Positions 14,759 through 16,252 of a stretch of DNA of 16,252 bases are shown here, piece by piece; position 1 is the first letter of the stretch, and every line of letters starts with the position of its first letter. A program made the position numbers and the translations under genes. A model generated the notes under the pieces. That model was not told where the DNA came from, did no database searches, and saw nothing but the letters and a program-made list of their open reading frames with translations. This DNA comes from Flavobacteriales bacterium UBA1959. GTDB taxonomy: Bacteria; Bacteroidota; Bacteroidia; Flavobacteriales_D; Sanyastnellaceae. The stretch spans positions 1 through 16,252 of the forward strand of contig DDEH01000070.1 in NCBI GenBank assembly GCA_002336085.1, in the 5' to 3' direction.

Positions 14759-16252
14759 ATGGAAGGATATATTGAATATTTAAAAGAGATTGAAGAAAGA
14801 AAAGGTCAAGGTCTCAGCCCGAAACCAATTGATAGTGATGATTTATTGCTCGAAATTATTGAGCAGATAAAAGATTTAAATCACGAAAACAGAAAAGACT
14901 CACTTCATTTTTTATGTTACAATGTTCTGCCGGGTACAACGAATGCAGCTCTTGTCAAGGCTCAATTTTTGAAGCAAATTATCTTAGGACAAGTCGCTGT
15001 TGAGGAGATTTCTACATCTTTTGCCTTTGACTTACTCTCCCACATGAAGGGAGGACCTTCGATTGAAGTTCTGCTCGACATGACTCTCGGAGATGATTCA
15101 GCGGTAGCAATTCAAGCTGCTGCAGTTTTGAAGAAACAGGTTTTTCTATACGAGGCAGATACAGCTCGGCTAGAGCAGGCATTGAAGGCCAATCACCAGT
15201 TGGTAAGGGAGGTCCTTGATAGCTATGCGAAAGCTGAGTTCTTCACAAAGCTCCCCGATCTTCCTGAGAAGATTGAGGTGGTTACGTTTGTAGCTGGCGT
15301 TGGAGATATTTCCACGGATTTACTGTCTCCGGGCAGTGATGCTCACTCTAGATCTGATAGAGAACTGCATGGGCAATGTATGTTCGAACACAACAAACAG
15401 CAACAACAGGCTCTGCTGGATTTGCAGGCGAAGCATCCGAACAAAAGGGTAATGCTTGTCGCCGAGAAAGGCACTATGGGAGTTGGTTCTTCAAGAATGT
15501 CAGGCGTAAATAATATGGCGCTTTGGATTGGTAAGAAAGCGAGCCCCTATATACCGTTCATAAACATCGCTCCAATTGTAGCTGGAACCAATGGAATCTC
15601 TCCAATTTTTCTTACAACTGTAGGCGTAACGGGCGGTATTGGACTCGACTTGAAAAACTGGAGAAAAAAAATTGATGCAACGGGCAATGTGGTGTTTGAT
15701 GAGAATGAAGAACCGGTTCTAGAAAAAGTATACTCCATAGATACCGGCACTTTGCTAACGATAAATACCAAAAGCAAAAAATTATTTGATGGAGACAAGG
15801 AGTTGATGGATGTCTCTTCAGCGTTTACACCGCAAAAAGTTGAGTTTATGAAAGCCGGAGGTTCTTATGCCATCGTTTTCGGCAAGAAGCTTCAAGCTTT
15901 CGCAGCCAATGCACTCAAAAAAGACGTCCCTCCTGTTTTTGCGAACTCGAAAGAGGTTTCGATTAAAAATCAAGGGTTTACAGCTGTTGAGAAAATTTTC
16001 AATAAAAATGTAGTCGGAAGTTCAGGAGCTCGACTTCATGCAGGATCATATGTGCGCGTTGAAGTCAATATTGTAGGTTCCCAAGACACAACGGGCTTGA
16101 TGACATCGCAAGAATTAGAAATGATGGCAGCGACAGTCATTTCACCTGTGGTCGATGCCGGTTATCAATCGGGATGCCACACAGCTTCTGTTTGGGATTT
16201 TAAATCACAGGAAAACATTCCAAGACTCATGCGGTTCATGAGTGATTTTGGA
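14759..16252 (+). CDS. acnB: Aconitate hydratase B, 3'-truncated by the window edge
   Basis: Converts citrate to isocitrate via cis-aconitate in the TCA cycle, and often 2-methylisocitrate in propionate metabolism; cytoplasmic, carries a [4Fe-4S] cluster. The 498 residues present start MEGYIEYLKEIEERKGQGLSPKP and remain open to the window end. The order is that of AcnB: an N-terminal HEAT-like domain (about 1-160, with KGGPSIEVLLD), the swivel domain (about 165-390, with DLLSPGSDAHSR and the substrate-binding GVGSSRMSGVNN), then the start of the catalytic domains (GSQDTTGLMTSQEL, GCHTASVWDF). The cluster cysteines are expected past the window end. The start ATG 14759 follows an in-frame stop at 14738. 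GC content is visibly lower than in the genes upstream (lines I counted give 35-47% against 48-55%). Confidence 0.96.
   Translation, partial: MEGYIEYLKEIEERKGQGLSPKPIDSDDLLLEIIEQIKDLNHENRKDSLHFLCYNVLPGTTNAALVKAQFLKQIILGQVAVEEISTSFAFDLLSHMKGGPSIEVLLDMTLGDDSAVAIQAAAVLKKQVFLYEADTARLEQALKANHQLVREVLDSYAKAEFFTKLPDLPEKIEVVTFVAGVGDISTDLLSPGSDAHSRSDRELHGQCMFEHNKQQQQALLDLQAKHPNKRVMLVAEKGTMGVGSSRMSGVNNMALWIGKKASPYIPFINIAPIVAGTNGISPIFLTTVGVTGGIGLDLKNWRKKIDATGNVVFDENEEPVLEKVYSIDTGTLLTINTKSKKLFDGDKELMDVSSAFTPQKVEFMKAGGSYAIVFGKKLQAFAANALKKDVPPVFANSKEVSIKNQGFTAVEKIFNKNVVGSSGARLHAGSYVRVEVNIVGSQDTTGLMTSQELEMMAATVISPVVDAGYQSGCHTASVWDFKSQENIPRLMRFMSDFG

Noticed and set aside
1..16252. CRISPR array, tRNA, rRNA, insertion sequence, prophage or defence island
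   Set aside because: I saw no regularly spaced repeats, tRNA-like cloverleaf, transposase, integrase or phage genes anywhere in the window.

Overview
The window looks like a chromosomal segment of a Bacteroidota bacterium, most likely a marine or aquatic member of Flavobacteriales. The evidence is a Lacal_2735/DUF6435-type small protein, a DUF2256 + photolyase gene set, an AhpC/Prx1 peroxiredoxin, a TlpA-type thioredoxin lipoprotein, several upstream matches to the Bacteroidota promoter box TAnnTTTG, and a general lack of Shine-Dalgarno sequences. GC content is about 50% by eye, but visibly lower in the last 1.7 kb. The lineage assignment is inference; no rRNA or marker tree was available.

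Layout. (1) 1-7408, all on the + strand and tightly packed: the 3' part of valS (5' end outside the window), a 57-residue DUF6435-like protein, an atypical short-chain dehydrogenase (SDR), a flavin-reductase-like protein, an alpha/beta hydrolase, a DUF2256 Cys-rich small protein, a short C-terminal remnant of a photolyase-related (FeS-BCP/PhrB-type) protein, a complete DASH-type cryptochrome/photolyase, and an unrecognised 150-residue protein. Many neighbours overlap by 1 to 8 bases, which suggests co-transcription and translational coupling. (2) 7415-7990 (-): a 2-Cys peroxiredoxin, divergent from (3) ppk1 and ppx (8056-11067, +), the polyphosphate synthesis and breakdown pair. (4) 11092-12552 (-): a thioredoxin-fold lipoprotein. 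(5) 12655-13221 (+): an unrecognised 188-residue protein. (6) 13249-14487 (-): a MacB/FtsX-type ABC transporter permease. (7) 14759-end (+): the first 498 residues of aconitase B (acnB), cut by the window edge.

The most interesting part is the light-associated block at about 2.5-7.4 kb. The DUF2256 gene, usually next to an iron-sulfur bacterial photolyase, is intact. The photolyase-related gene next to it is reduced to a 142-residue C-terminal piece and lacks two of the four expected cluster cysteines, one by deletion and one by a Cys-to-Tyr change. A full DASH photolyase follows immediately. The SDR in the same block lacks the catalytic tyrosine. I saw no tRNA, rRNA, CRISPR array, insertion sequence, prophage or recognisable defence system. 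The longest gene-free stretch is 14488-14758 (271 bases).
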